The notes under the pieces: generated by a model | Databases searched by the model: none | Seen by the model: the letters and a program-made list of their open reading frames with translations, nothing else | What the model was told of the DNA's origin: nothing | Program-made: the position numbers and the translations under genes | Shown here: positions 27,349 through 36,419 of the stretch, one piece after another | Layout of the letters: the number at the start of each line of letters is the position of its first letter | Position numbering within the stretch: position 1 is the stretch's first letter | DNA from: Mesorhizobium sp. WSM3860 | GTDB lineage: Bacteria; Pseudomonadota; Alphaproteobacteria; Rhizobiales; Rhizobiaceae | NCBI RefSeq assembly: GCF_002294995.1 | Contig: NZ_NSGF01000021.1 | Coordinates: forward strand, 1-64,000 | Direction: 5' to 3' | Length of the DNA stretch: 64,000 nt

Positions 27349-29231
27349 TGCCGATCTCCGGTGTTATGGCTTTCGGCATGCTCACTGATCGAAAAATGCG
27401 GAGCAAGCTCGAAGCGGATGATGCCGTCCACGTTGCGAGCTCCAAATGGCGGCGAAGCGCGCGCAAGCATGCCAAGCTCGCCCGCGATCAATTCTCCGAT
27501 CATTCCCGACTTGATTCTGGCCGCAATTGTGCCGAGGAGTTCTTCCCTCCGCTTCGCACCATTCGCCTGTTCGGCAAGCGCCTCTGCACCTTTGCCGACA
27601 CTCACGGTCCCGGGCTTGCGGGCCCAGTGAATTCGGTTGCCGTTTTGGTCGAGGACCATCGTGGCGCCGCAAAGCATTGTGGTGCGCTCTCCGTTGAAAC
27701 GGCCAAATCGCTCGCCTTCGAGACGCAACTCCTCACGCCAGATATATTGCACGACGATCTGGTCAGGCATTGATCGGAGATCAGGAGTCCGCTTACTGGC
27801 GCGAACGACGTCTGTAACTAAGATATCGGCATTGAGGGGGATAAGAAGTTTTGCGCGGTTGTCATCAAGGAAACGGTAGGCGCCCCCGCGCGAAGCGGCG
27901 ATCGCATCGACTGAGTGAAATACGTCGAGCTGAGGCCGCTTAAATACCGGTGTAGGTGCAAGCAGCGCTTCGCGTTCCTCCTCCGCAAGAATGCCGCGCC
28001 CAATGAACTTATCGATCATCATAGATCGATATCCTTTGGGGTCGGTCGGATTGGCCACCTGTTCGGCCCGAAGGACCGCAAGGGCATAGTCCCGGAAGGT
28101 CACGGAGCAGGGAGGCAAAAGATCAAGCGGTTGAATTGCCAGCGATTGCATTCTTGGAACGGTATGAGCAAGCGCTGCTCGGTCGCTCGGTTGCTTGATG
28201 CTGCCTGCCTGGAACCGCTCCAATTCCGCCTCTCGCTGCTTGGCAAACACTCCCTTGAGAATGTCGAACATTGCTCCAGTCAGGACCTCGGACAGCGCGT
28301 GAGGTTCAAGGTTCCCAGCCATTGATTTCATCGTTTCGGAACTGAGTGCACTTCGCAGATAGGGCGCGTCCGAGACCGCTTCTCCAAATTGCTGGGCAAG
28401 CCCAGCCAGCAAAGTTGCAGCATCAAGGTTGCCCTTGCTTTCCTCAAGGACGTGTCTGCGGAAGGAATTGTTGCGGAATGCCATTAGGATCGCGGTGAGA
28501 TCGCCTAGAAATTCATGAAAGCCCGCAGCCTCGGCACCAATCGACTCGTAAAAGTAAGGTCGCAATCCATCGAGAATGGCGTGGCCAAACTCGTGATTGA
28601 CGATGTCACTAGAAAGGCATGTGTAAATGCGTTCCTTTCCCTCCCCGAACCAATAGAACTGAAGCGATTTACTCGCGCGGTCATAGTAGGCATTCTCGCC
28701 ATAACCGGCATGAGGGAGGATGATGAGCCGATTGCCTTCGAAAGCCCAGCTAATCCTGCGACCCAGCCCAAAACCACTCTCGAAGAAATCCAGCGTATTC
28801 TGAACGATGGCCCAGACGCTCAGCTGATGAAATTGCGGAAGCGCGATCGCTTTCCCGTCGAGAGGCGTGCCGTTTGGCGCTATATAGCGGTTATTGCTGC
28901 TGTCCCAAACCGCGCTGGGCGCCAGGGTGTTGCTGGTCGAATCATAATCGACGACCACGAACCGAGCGCTAGTCGGACCATCGCGGAGGCCGGGCTCCCA
29001 AGGAGTGTTGAAGTCGGTGTCAATGCCGATATCTTTGTAGAGTTCGGCAACGCGCGGATCCTTGAAATAGACCTGGACCGGCATACGTAGGCCTGTCTCC
29101 TTCTGAGCGTCGAGCGATAGGTAGTGCCGCGACGAATAGAGGTTCGTCATCGTGGCGCGGGAGAGCACAGGATCCAGTTTAGGCGACTTGCTCGCTTTCG
29201 CCTTCGCCGTCTTGCTCCTCGCATTTCCCAT
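27330..29231 (-). CDS. Gluzincin zinc metallopeptidase (thermolysin/fungalysin-like)
   Basis: From the ATG at 29231 the protein has 633 residues. The zinc motif HEFGH lies in SSDIVNHEFGHAILDGLRPYF and a third ligand Glu is likely in AAGFHEFLGDLTAIL, giving a gluzincin. There is no signal peptide; the N-terminus is Lys/Ala/Ser-rich (MGNARSKTAKAKASKSPK), so it appears cytoplasmic, unusual for thermolysin relatives, which are normally secreted. I prefer 29231 because GGGGGAGG lies about nine bases upstream; the GTG at 29258 has its Shine-Dalgarno too close. The 3' end overlaps MBL 1 by 19 bases. Confidence 0.8.
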   Translation of the reverse strand: MGNARSKTAKAKASKSPKLDPVLSRATMTNLYSSRHYLSLDAQKETGLRMPVQVYFKDPRVAELYKDIGIDTDFNTPWEPGLRDGPTSARFVVVDYDSTSNTLAPSAVWDSSNNRYIAPNGTPLDGKAIALPQFHQLSVWAIVQNTLDFFESGFGLGRRISWAFEGNRLIILPHAGYGENAYYDRASKSLQFYWFGEGKERIYTCLSSDIVNHEFGHAILDGLRPYFYESIGAEAAGFHEFLGDLTAILMAFRNNSFRRHVLEESKGNLDAATLLAGLAQQFGEAVSDAPYLRSALSSETMKSMAGNLEPHALSEVLTGAMFDILKGVFAKQREAELERFQAGSIKQPSDRAALAHTVPRMQSLAIQPLDLLPPCSVTFRDYALAVLRAEQVANPTDPKGYRSMMIDKFIGRGILAEEEREALLAPTPVFKRPQLDVFHSVDAIAASRGGAYRFLDDNRAKLLIPLNADILVTDVVRASKRTPDLRSMPDQIVVQYIWREELRLEGERFGRFNGERTTMLCGATMVLDQNGNRIHWARKPGTVSVGKGAEALAEQANGAKRREELLGTIAARIKSGMIGELIAGELGMLARASPPFGARNVDGIIRFELAPHFSISEHAESHNTGDRQWQISF

Positions 29232-29300
29232 GCCGTGCGCCTCCCCCTTTACGATCACTCCCCCGAGATACGCGTCACGATAGTAGGCTTTGAAAGTCGG

Positions 29301-29825
29301 CTACTGAATCACGACCGTCGCATTCGGTATTCTGACGCCATTGTTCGCCGGAAAAGACGCGCCAAGGAATGATTTCAGGTCATCGATGATTGCGATGACG
29401 CGGTTGCGGCTATCGATGAAGGCGATGTCATCGCTTACGTTTGCAAGATCCGTTGCCGGATTGATGCAACCAATGGACGAAAGGAACCCGCGGCCTGGAT
29501 GAAATAGAATTCCTACCCGTTTGCCGGTCGGAAGCAGTAGCAGACCCGGTCTCTTAAGCGCAGCAGGATTCACGTTCGACGTATAGCCGATCGTTACATA
29601 TTTATCGCCCGCCTGAGTGAACAGGTTATAGGTGCCGGCCTCTACACAACGATTATTGCCGGCGGTCTTGTTGTCGCCGGGCCCCTTCGTCTCTGCAGTT
29701 GCCCCAGAGAGAGCACCTGCGCTGACGCCGTCATGAAAGACTTGATACTTTCCCGTGGTTCTTCGCCGACTATTTCGCGTCTGCTCCCCAGCACGGGTAA
29801 TACGCAATTCCCATTTTTTCGCCAC
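29301..29825 (-). CDS. DUF5675-like small protein
   Basis: A 174-residue protein. CVEAGTYNLFTQAGDKYVTI, KRVGILFHPG and FLSSIGCINP follow the order of the DUF5675 family (CIPAGTY, IHxGN, GCI) and also recall the His and Cys motifs of L,D-transpeptidases. Function is unknown; proteins of this family often sit beside phage or contractile-tail genes. It is the first gene of the leftward operon, 69 bp upstream of the metallopeptidase start. Confidence 0.55.
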   Translation of the reverse strand: MAKKWELRITRAGEQTRNSRRRTTGKYQVFHDGVSAGALSGATAETKGPGDNKTAGNNRCVEAGTYNLFTQAGDKYVTIGYTSNVNPAALKRPGLLLLPTGKRVGILFHPGRGFLSSIGCINPATDLANVSDDIAFIDSRNRVIAIIDDLKSFLGASFPANNGVRIPNATVVIQ

Positions 29826-30510
29826 TGACCACGCCCCCCTTTTGAGGTCTATATTACACGACAGTTTAACAAACGCGAGTGCTTAATCCCTTATTTTGAA
29901 ATTTTGGATGGTGTCTTGGCTGTTTGTCGGGAACCATGTCGTCTCTCCGTCCATGCAAATAACGATAAGGATACTTCGCAATTCAACTTCCAACCGCCGG
30001 CACTTCGGATATTGAGTTTTGACGATTGGTCCCGCAGACCTTCGAGCCGACACCACGGGCGGTGCCGGTTGGTTGCCGTGGCTTGAACAGTTGAAACGTC
30101 GGCTCACTACCATTCGACAAGCAGTTCGCCCTACGCAATCCGTCAATCGGATTCCGACAGCTTCAACAAGCTGGCCTTGCGCGCTTCGGCACGAGACTGG
30201 CGTTGTCGCCGATATTCCGTTACTCGAACCCTTTCAGACGAGCAGGGTTGTATTGTCGATTGACCGGAGGGGCCAAAAATTTACGCTGTGCTCATTCTTC
30301 GTCCTAGTTGCCAACGAATCGGGAACGCGGCACACTACTTTCGCAAATTCACTGGAAAAGATGCTCGGGTGGCGTTCTCTGTGACTTATCCCTGAATTGT
30401 TTCATTATTCATGCTTTGCAGTCGCAACAGCTTGGCTGCATCGGCGTCCATTTTCAGGCATGCAAATGAAGCGAAATGCCTTACCGCATACGGCATTTAA
30501 AGAGGCTGGA
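29826..30510. promoter_or_regulatory. Divergent intergenic region of the unit 1 island
   Basis: These 685 bp separate the leftward operon (DUF5675-like first) from the rightward sensor gene. Open frames exist here on both strands (for example 30019-30384) but their compositions are not protein-like and they lack ribosome binding sites, so I see no gene. The stretch most likely carries the two divergent promoters. AAGAGG at 30499-30504 is the ribosome binding site for the sensor gene. Confidence 0.4.
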
Positions 30511-33429
30511 ATGACGAAGCGACAGGTATCTATTGATTCTGGCGGAAGCGTCGCAACCAAATCCGACAGTCCAGAAGCAGAGCTCCTTAGGAGAATAATT
30601 AGCGACAAGAGCCAAGAGGGGGCCGTCGAGGAGCTGATTTCGAAATTGAGGGGTCCCGGATACACGTTCGTAGAGCTTTTTCGCGATGCTGCCGGCCTGA
30701 AACAAAGCATCGTTGCCGTCAAAGGGCCGTGGAACCAAGTGATCGACCGCTGGAAGAGGCTTGACCGCACTGTCAGCGAGTGCGTGGTCCGCACTTCGGC
30801 GGCGCACGAGAGTTTCATGGACAAAACTGCTCACGCATTCTGTGAGATCGATCGAGAGGGCCTCATCGTTACCGCCAACGCGGCGATGCACAAATTCGAC
30901 CCAAACTGTATTGGGAAGCCCTTGGCGAGCTACTTCGGCGAAATGGCAGAGTCCGTTCGCACCGCGATCGGAAATTCGCCGCGCCAACTTTTCCAACTGA
31001 CGTTCAACGGCGAGCGAAAGTATCCGGTGCTGGCCGAATTTGGCAGGATCGAGACCGCTGGCCGCAATAGCGGCTACGCTCTGCTCGTTGACATGACAGA
31101 CCTCTTCAATGCCGATCGGAAGGCGCTGGACGCCGCGCCGACGGGCATGGTCAAACTCGACGTTAGGCAACGGATTATACACGCCAACGCGGCGGCACTT
31201 AAATTGCTTGAGATCTCCGAGGCTGAAGCAATTGGCCGCGATGCCCGAACATTCATCACGGATGCGAAAAGCAGACGGACGGTCAAGCACCAAACCGCCG
31301 TGCGCCGCCAGGGTCGCGGCGGTGTGTATGAGGCTTTGTTCAGAACAGAGAAGAGCGGCAAGGAGGTGAAGCTGAGATTAACCAGCACGCCACTGTTCGA
31401 CTCGACTGGGGCCTTCTCCGGTTCACTTATTTCGCTCCAGCCGATCGACTACGAGCGCGCGCATGAGGATATCGCTAGACTTCTCGCCACTGAGACCGAC
31501 GTGCAGAAGCTCTTCGATGGCCTCGTCGAAATTGTCCGTCGCTTCGTTGAATTTGACTGGGCCGATCTCGTGGCATTCACGCCAAATCGGGACTACTCGC
31601 ACTCTTTCTGCCGGTATCCGGTAGGAGGCCGCCCTGCTTACCATTCTCGTTGGTTCCCGATCCCGATTGAATATCGCAATTGGGTTGAAATGCCCAAGTC
31701 GTGGATAGCTGACTACGAGAATTTCCTATTGTCTTCCGAACCCGGCAAATCCCTCCTACAAACAAATCGCGATGTCCAGGACGCGATCGCGGTAGGCGTT
31801 AAGGCACTCATTACCGTCCCAGTTCTCTCCGGAGGCCGGGTATTGGGCGCGCTCTCACTCCAATCAAATCAGATCGGCAAATATAACGCAGCGACCCAAA
31901 AGACGCTCCACCTTCTCGGCCTGGACCAGGCTCTTCAAGCCATTTTTAGGGAGCGAGAGCGAACGGAGGAGCGTTTTTATTCCAGTTTCTTGAAAAAGCT
32001 TTGGGCGTCCAAATCTCACACCGAGCTTGCGCAGGCTATAGTCACCGGAATTGCCGAGCATTACAATTTTCAAACTGTCTCGATCTTCCGAGTCAACGCT
32101 ATTCGCCAGCAGTTCGAGCCGCTAGCGGAAGCGAGCCGCGGGCTGCGACGCCGCATCAGCCCATCTGATTACAAGCTGCCTCTCGACAAGGGTCTGAAAG
32201 GTCTCGCCTATCAGCGCAAAGATGGGGCCATACTGCAGGATCCGAACGATGGAAGTGAAGAAGCCAGCGCGTTTCTGACCGCGCGGAAAGCCTTAGGCGT
32301 GACCGACGCAACGAAGTCAGAGCTCTGCATGCCGATCCGGGCGCGGAAGCGCACTCTGTGGATGCTCAGTATTGCTGATGACAGGGCGCATGCCTTCGCT
32401 GACACTGACTATACGGCGATTAACAAGATAATCGAACAGATCGAGCCTGCAATCGAGTGCCTCTTTCAGGACTTGGTGCGTCAACAATTGATCAGTGCTT
32501 TCCCGGAGGCCGTAGTTGTCGCAAGCATCGAGGGTAACATCCTGCGTTGCAACGAAAAAGCATCGCAAATGTTCGAATGTAAGTCGTTGGAAGGCCGTGC
32601 CCTCTCGGAATTCTTGCTTGATGAAGAAGGCCGTGCCGCATTCAAGGAGAGGAGATCAGCTCCAACATTGACCATTATTGTTGGGTCTCGTCGGAAGAAG
32701 ACAACGGTTTTGATGTCCATTTTTACCCTTCCGGAAGAATTCGATCACATCGTCTTGCGTCTGCAGGATGTGACGAAGCTGCAATGGGAGACCGACCTCG
32801 AACGACTAAAGGCCGCGCTTGCAGAGGCGACCAGCCAAGTTCGCGTGCCACTCTCTTTGGTATCAAGTTTCGTCCAGCAACTTGAGCAAAAAGCCACTGA
32901 CAATGGTTTGGCTGACCTGGCGAGGAACACGGTCCGCCAACTTGGACGCATCGAGCTGACTTACGATCGAGTGATGGCCTCTTATGGCAACAAGGCGCCC
33001 GTGAAATCCGGGAAAGCCGAGGTCAACCGCATCCTCCGTTACCTCATTGGCCAACTTCCAGATTTGAGCCGTCAAGTCATCAAGCACTCCGCGTCCAAGC
33101 GAGAACGCTGGGTTTCAGCCGACGAATACCGTTTAGCCTTCGCACTTGAATCCATGCTGGCCTATCTCCTTCGGGCGCACTGTGGAGAAAGCCTGATAGC
33201 AATCAACGTTAGTGATGTCGGCAACTCGGTCCAAGTTTCCATGTCGGGGCCAGTCCGGCAGATCGACGCAAACGGTGAACTTGCTACTCTAGTCGAGGCG
33301 ACCCGAACGGATATTGCTCTCGGCGACGATGCAATAAGCCGGATCGCCGGTGACTATAAAGGCGCATTTACACGACGCCGTCGGCTGCAAGGTCGCGAAG
33401 AGCTGTTGATCCGGCTCCCATCGGCCTGA
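30511..33429 (+). CDS. PAS/GAF multidomain sensor with degenerate histidine-kinase core
   Basis: A 972-residue cytoplasmic protein. PAS-like domains lie at about 95-205 and 210-310 (AAPTGMVKLDVRQRIIHANAAALKLL), GAF-like domains at about 325-475 and 495-650, and a third PAS at about 660-755 (AFPEAVVVASIEGNILRCNEKA). The dimerisation helix reads ATSQVRVPLSLVSSF, where the H-box His is replaced by Ser (about residue 775). The ATPase remnant lacks the N-box Asn and the G-boxes (LGDDAISRIAGDYKGAF). It cannot be a normal kinase and is better seen as a pseudokinase sensor. The ATG at 30511 follows AAGAGG by six bases. The receiver-CHAT gene follows after 17 bp. Confidence 0.85.
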   Translation: MTKRQVSIDSGGSVATKSDSPEAELLRRIISDKSQEGAVEELISKLRGPGYTFVELFRDAAGLKQSIVAVKGPWNQVIDRWKRLDRTVSECVVRTSAAHESFMDKTAHAFCEIDREGLIVTANAAMHKFDPNCIGKPLASYFGEMAESVRTAIGNSPRQLFQLTFNGERKYPVLAEFGRIETAGRNSGYALLVDMTDLFNADRKALDAAPTGMVKLDVRQRIIHANAAALKLLEISEAEAIGRDARTFITDAKSRRTVKHQTAVRRQGRGGVYEALFRTEKSGKEVKLRLTSTPLFDSTGAFSGSLISLQPIDYERAHEDIARLLATETDVQKLFDGLVEIVRRFVEFDWADLVAFTPNRDYSHSFCRYPVGGRPAYHSRWFPIPIEYRNWVEMPKSWIADYENFLLSSEPGKSLLQTNRDVQDAIAVGVKALITVPVLSGGRVLGALSLQSNQIGKYNAATQKTLHLLGLDQALQAIFRERERTEERFYSSFLKKLWASKSHTELAQAIVTGIAEHYNFQTVSIFRVNAIRQQFEPLAEASRGLRRRISPSDYKLPLDKGLKGLAYQRKDGAILQDPNDGSEEASAFLTARKALGVTDATKSELCMPIRARKRTLWMLSIADDRAHAFADTDYTAINKIIEQIEPAIECLFQDLVRQQLISAFPEAVVVASIEGNILRCNEKASQMFECKSLEGRALSEFLLDEEGRAAFKERRSAPTLTIIVGSRRKKTTVLMSIFTLPEEFDHIVLRLQDVTKLQWETDLERLKAALAEATSQVRVPLSLVSSFVQQLEQKATDNGLADLARNTVRQLGRIELTYDRVMASYGNKAPVKSGKAEVNRILRYLIGQLPDLSRQVIKHSASKRERWVSADEYRLAFALESMLAYLLRAHCGESLIAINVSDVGNSVQVSMSGPVRQIDANGELATLVEATRTDIALGDDAISRIAGDYKGAFTRRRRLQGREELLIRLPSA

Positions 33430-33446
33430 GCAGAAGGATTCTCGCA

Positions 33447-35273
33447 ATGACATGGACGATCATTGTAGCAACAGGTGACACGGATCAATTGATTCAGCTT
33501 GTTGACTGTGCGGAAAAGATCAAAGAGCTCATGAGTTCGGCCGACCGCGTCCGTATCCTCAACGCTAGATCACTTGAAGGTGTCAAGGAACTGCATGGGC
33601 AGATTGCCGAGCCGGAGAAGGAGCTGATTATCATCGAAGCCGATCTCGCATCGAATCAGCCGAGGCTCAACGGCGGCGCACAATCTGGCCTCGATCTACT
33701 GAAGCAAATACAGGAAGAAGAAATCCCGCCGGCGTCGATTCTGGTTACAAGCCATGGCGAGCATTTGTTGGATGTCCAGCGCATGAAGCGATCCGAAATG
33801 CTTCTGGTCGACTCTGGAACGGAATACATCAGCCTGTCCGTGCGGCTTGCCCGCAGCCTCGGCGTGGTGAGCGCGCAACCGACAAGTGCGCTTTCCATCG
33901 ACGAGACGAGCACAGCATCGAACGCAGCACTACCCGAAGTTCGACTGGAATTGCCGCCGCCGTATGCGCTGATTGAAGTCGACCTGCTGGAAGACGTGAA
34001 TCATTCCATGGTGCGACTTCAAATCAACGATCGCCAACGTCCACAAGAAGATCGCCCAATAGCTCCGCTCTACCTTGACAAGGACGAAGTCGCGAAATTT
34101 CTGGAGGATTCCCGTCGATTCAGAAAGAACGTTTCCAATGTTCGACTGCAAGCTTTCCGCAAGCGTTGGTATGCCCATTATGCTTCACTGGGTGAAAGAG
34201 TCCACGACATGCTTTGGCGGACAAAGTTTTCCGAATACTATCTCCTCGCGGAGGGAGCCGTCGGATCGAATATTCGCTTGCGGTTCAATCTCGAGCCTGC
34301 CGTGTTCGATGGCCTTTGGGAATCAATACGCACGAGACGCAGTGACGGTTTCCTGATGCTCACAAATAGCGTAACGCGCAGGGCACGACGCTACGATAAC
34401 ATTCAGCTGTCCTCTGAAGGCGACATCGGCAACCTGAGCATTTTGGGAGTGGGATCCAAAGTGTCCTCCAATTCAACGCCGGTCGGACCGCAGGATGATA
34501 CCTGGACCCGCTATTGGAACAAATTTGGTCGCCCGCTCCCACCTCTTGACCATGTTGAAGTCGAGATGCGGATGCTGAAAATGCTCCGCACCAGGGGCAG
34601 GCGGCAAAGCAAGGTTGGCGACGCACCCGAAAGCTCGGGGGTCGACGTCAAGATTTTGCCATCAGTGGCAGATGCCGACACTTGGTCGCTCGCCGACGCG
34701 CTAGAGCAGGAGCTCAAAAAGCATCCGCGCCGCTACGATGTCGTGCACTTTGCCGGCCACGCGATCTTCGCTTCGGACGCAAGGGGGGACCAAAGGGGCT
34801 ATCTCGTTTTCTCCGGCTCGCCTAACCCGCGCGCCGTGCCGATTGCCAAGGTTGCAGGTTGGCTGGCGGGGACAAGCGTGCAACTCGTGTATCTGAGCTG
34901 CTGCAGAAGCAGCGCTCCGAAAGCCGCCATCGAACTTGCCAGCAATAAGGTCCCCATGACCATAGGGTTCGAATGGAATCTTGACGACTCCAAGGCGGTC
35001 GACTTCGCAAGTGCCTTCTACAAGTCGCTGTTGTCATCGGATTTTAAGGTGTGCCACTCCTTTCGCCAGGCACGGTCGCAGCTAAAGGGGGACTACGAAA
35101 GCGCCGATTCCATATGGGCCTCGCCCGTGCTCGTCACTCAACCGGAGAATTGGATGCAGGTCGAGGGGGTTCTTCGCCCGCCGGCTCGCACGCGCCGCCA
35201 CGATGCGGCGGCCCGAGGCATGCGCGCAGCCGTCGACGAGCCCTCGGCTGACCCCAACATGCCTTTGGTGTAG
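33447..35273 (+). CDS. Receiver-like domain fused to CHAT (caspase-like) protease
   Basis: A 608-residue protein. Residues 1-140 follow a CheY-like fold: LIIIEADLASN provides an Asp (66) at the phospho-acceptor position and GLDLLKQIQEEEIPPASILVTSHGE matches helix 3 to strand 4, but the conserved Lys is missing. A central region of unknown fold (170-400) is followed by a CHAT peptidase: YDVVHFAGHAIF supplies His438 and QLVYLSCCRSS the Cys (485/486). CHAT proteases act as proteolytic triggers in several bacterial conflict systems. It is transcribed with the pseudokinase sensor, and together they look like a two-component pair converted to proteolytic output. Confidence 0.85.
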   Translation: MTWTIIVATGDTDQLIQLVDCAEKIKELMSSADRVRILNARSLEGVKELHGQIAEPEKELIIIEADLASNQPRLNGGAQSGLDLLKQIQEEEIPPASILVTSHGEHLLDVQRMKRSEMLLVDSGTEYISLSVRLARSLGVVSAQPTSALSIDETSTASNAALPEVRLELPPPYALIEVDLLEDVNHSMVRLQINDRQRPQEDRPIAPLYLDKDEVAKFLEDSRRFRKNVSNVRLQAFRKRWYAHYASLGERVHDMLWRTKFSEYYLLAEGAVGSNIRLRFNLEPAVFDGLWESIRTRRSDGFLMLTNSVTRRARRYDNIQLSSEGDIGNLSILGVGSKVSSNSTPVGPQDDTWTRYWNKFGRPLPPLDHVEVEMRMLKMLRTRGRRQSKVGDAPESSGVDVKILPSVADADTWSLADALEQELKKHPRRYDVVHFAGHAIFASDARGDQRGYLVFSGSPNPRAVPIAKVAGWLAGTSVQLVYLSCCRSSAPKAAIELASNKVPMTIGFEWNLDDSKAVDFASAFYKSLLSSDFKVCHSFRQARSQLKGDYESADSIWASPVLVTQPENWMQVEGVLRPPARTRRHDAAARGMRAAVDEPSADPNMPLV

Positions 35274-35305
35274 GGGGGCCGCGCACTCCTGCACACGAAG
35301 AGCCT

Positions 35306-36412
35306 CTATGGGCTCAACGCTATCTCGAAGCTGTGCTGGCCGCACTGCAGGATCTCCAATGAATAGCCGAAGGTAGAAGGCTTCAGCTTCCGACGCAGCC
35401 TCTCAGTGGTCTCAGTTTCATTGGTCACCACGAGCGTGATCGGGCGACGCGCATCGCGCGCGCTTTCCACGATCCACTCCAGCGTCGAGAAGTCCGGGTT
35501 GCCATACCTACCATTCGCCGAGATCACATAGATGTCGGCGGTGACGGCTCGGAAGAAATCCCGTGTAGTGTTTCGGTCGCTTCCATGATGCTGCACCTTG
35601 AGAACGTTGACGTGAAGTCGACCGTCATCGGTGAGCTTCGCGGTCTTCAGTCCCTCGCAGATGTGGTCACCACGCGCGTCGCCGGTCAAAAGTAGCGTCT
35701 TGCCGTCACACTCGGCAACGATCACAATGCTGCTGAGATTGGGCACGCTCTTATCCGCCATCGCGGCAACCTTTGGGTTCACCGCGACCCTCTCGGATGT
35801 CTCCTCGAGCCATTTCAACCATTCGGCGCGTAGCGCCTCGAGATTGCCATTGGTCGGGCCGGCTATCGTGACCTTAAGGGGGCCCAGCTTGATGGCCTGG
35901 CCTGCGGTATCCACTAAGATGAGGTCGTCCTTGAAACCCTTGTTTGCAGCGATGGCCAGCTTTTGTGCCATCAGCCGCAGCCGATGTCCCTCCTTCACTC
36001 CGTAAAACGCATTGGCTGACAACGGCATGGCAACGTTCATTGCGCCTGCGGTCGCCATTAGCGACTGTAGGGTCTGTGCGATCATACCGGTCGGGTCGAT
36101 GGTTTTCGAAAAGGAGTTGTGCCACAGGCCGCCCACTCGCACACGCGGCGGGCGGCCGCTGACAGCATCATCCTCCATGGCGGCGAAGAGTTCGAGCAGG
36201 CCGATAATATGGTCATTGTCGATGTGGCTGAGCACGATGCGGTCGATCTTGCCGCCAATTCCGATGATGCCGTCGAGAGCTGGATCGAGATCGGCAGCGA
36301 AATTGCCCGGCGGACCGCCGTCGACGAGTAAATAGCGCGGCCGTGTCCGAGTGCCGAACTCAAGAATCAGGCTGTCCCCGTATTGTGCTTGAACGACGTG
36401 CAGCTTGAACAT
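35306..36412 (-). CDS. Metallo-beta-lactamase fold hydrolase (MBL 2)
   Basis: A 368-residue MBL protein. RIVLSHIDNDHIIGLLEL holds the HxDxDH form of the first metal motif (about 60-66), LLLTGDARGDHICEGL the Asp ligand and VLKVQHHGSDRNTTRDFF the later His. No signal peptide or membrane helix is seen. It lies seven bases after the subtilisin-like gene on the same strand and converges on the CHAT gene. It is not a close copy of MBL 1, yet both sit directly beside a protease gene. Confidence 0.82.
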   Translation of the reverse strand: MFKLHVVQAQYGDSLILEFGTRTRPRYLLVDGGPPGNFAADLDPALDGIIGIGGKIDRIVLSHIDNDHIIGLLELFAAMEDDAVSGRPPRVRVGGLWHNSFSKTIDPTGMIAQTLQSLMATAGAMNVAMPLSANAFYGVKEGHRLRLMAQKLAIAANKGFKDDLILVDTAGQAIKLGPLKVTIAGPTNGNLEALRAEWLKWLEETSERVAVNPKVAAMADKSVPNLSSIVIVAECDGKTLLLTGDARGDHICEGLKTAKLTDDGRLHVNVLKVQHHGSDRNTTRDFFRAVTADIYVISANGRYGNPDFSTLEWIVESARDARRPITLVVTNETETTERLRRKLKPSTFGYSLEILQCGQHSFEIALSP

Positions 36413-36419
36413 GCTGACC

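Noticed and set aside
30019-30384. A 121-codon frame in the divergent region of unit 1
   Set aside because: No ribosome binding site and unconvincing composition; the region is better explained as promoters.
33447-33860. N-terminal domain of the CHAT protein considered as a fully functional receiver
   Set aside because: The Asp is kept but the conserved Lys and the acidic pair are not evident, so I call it receiver-like only.
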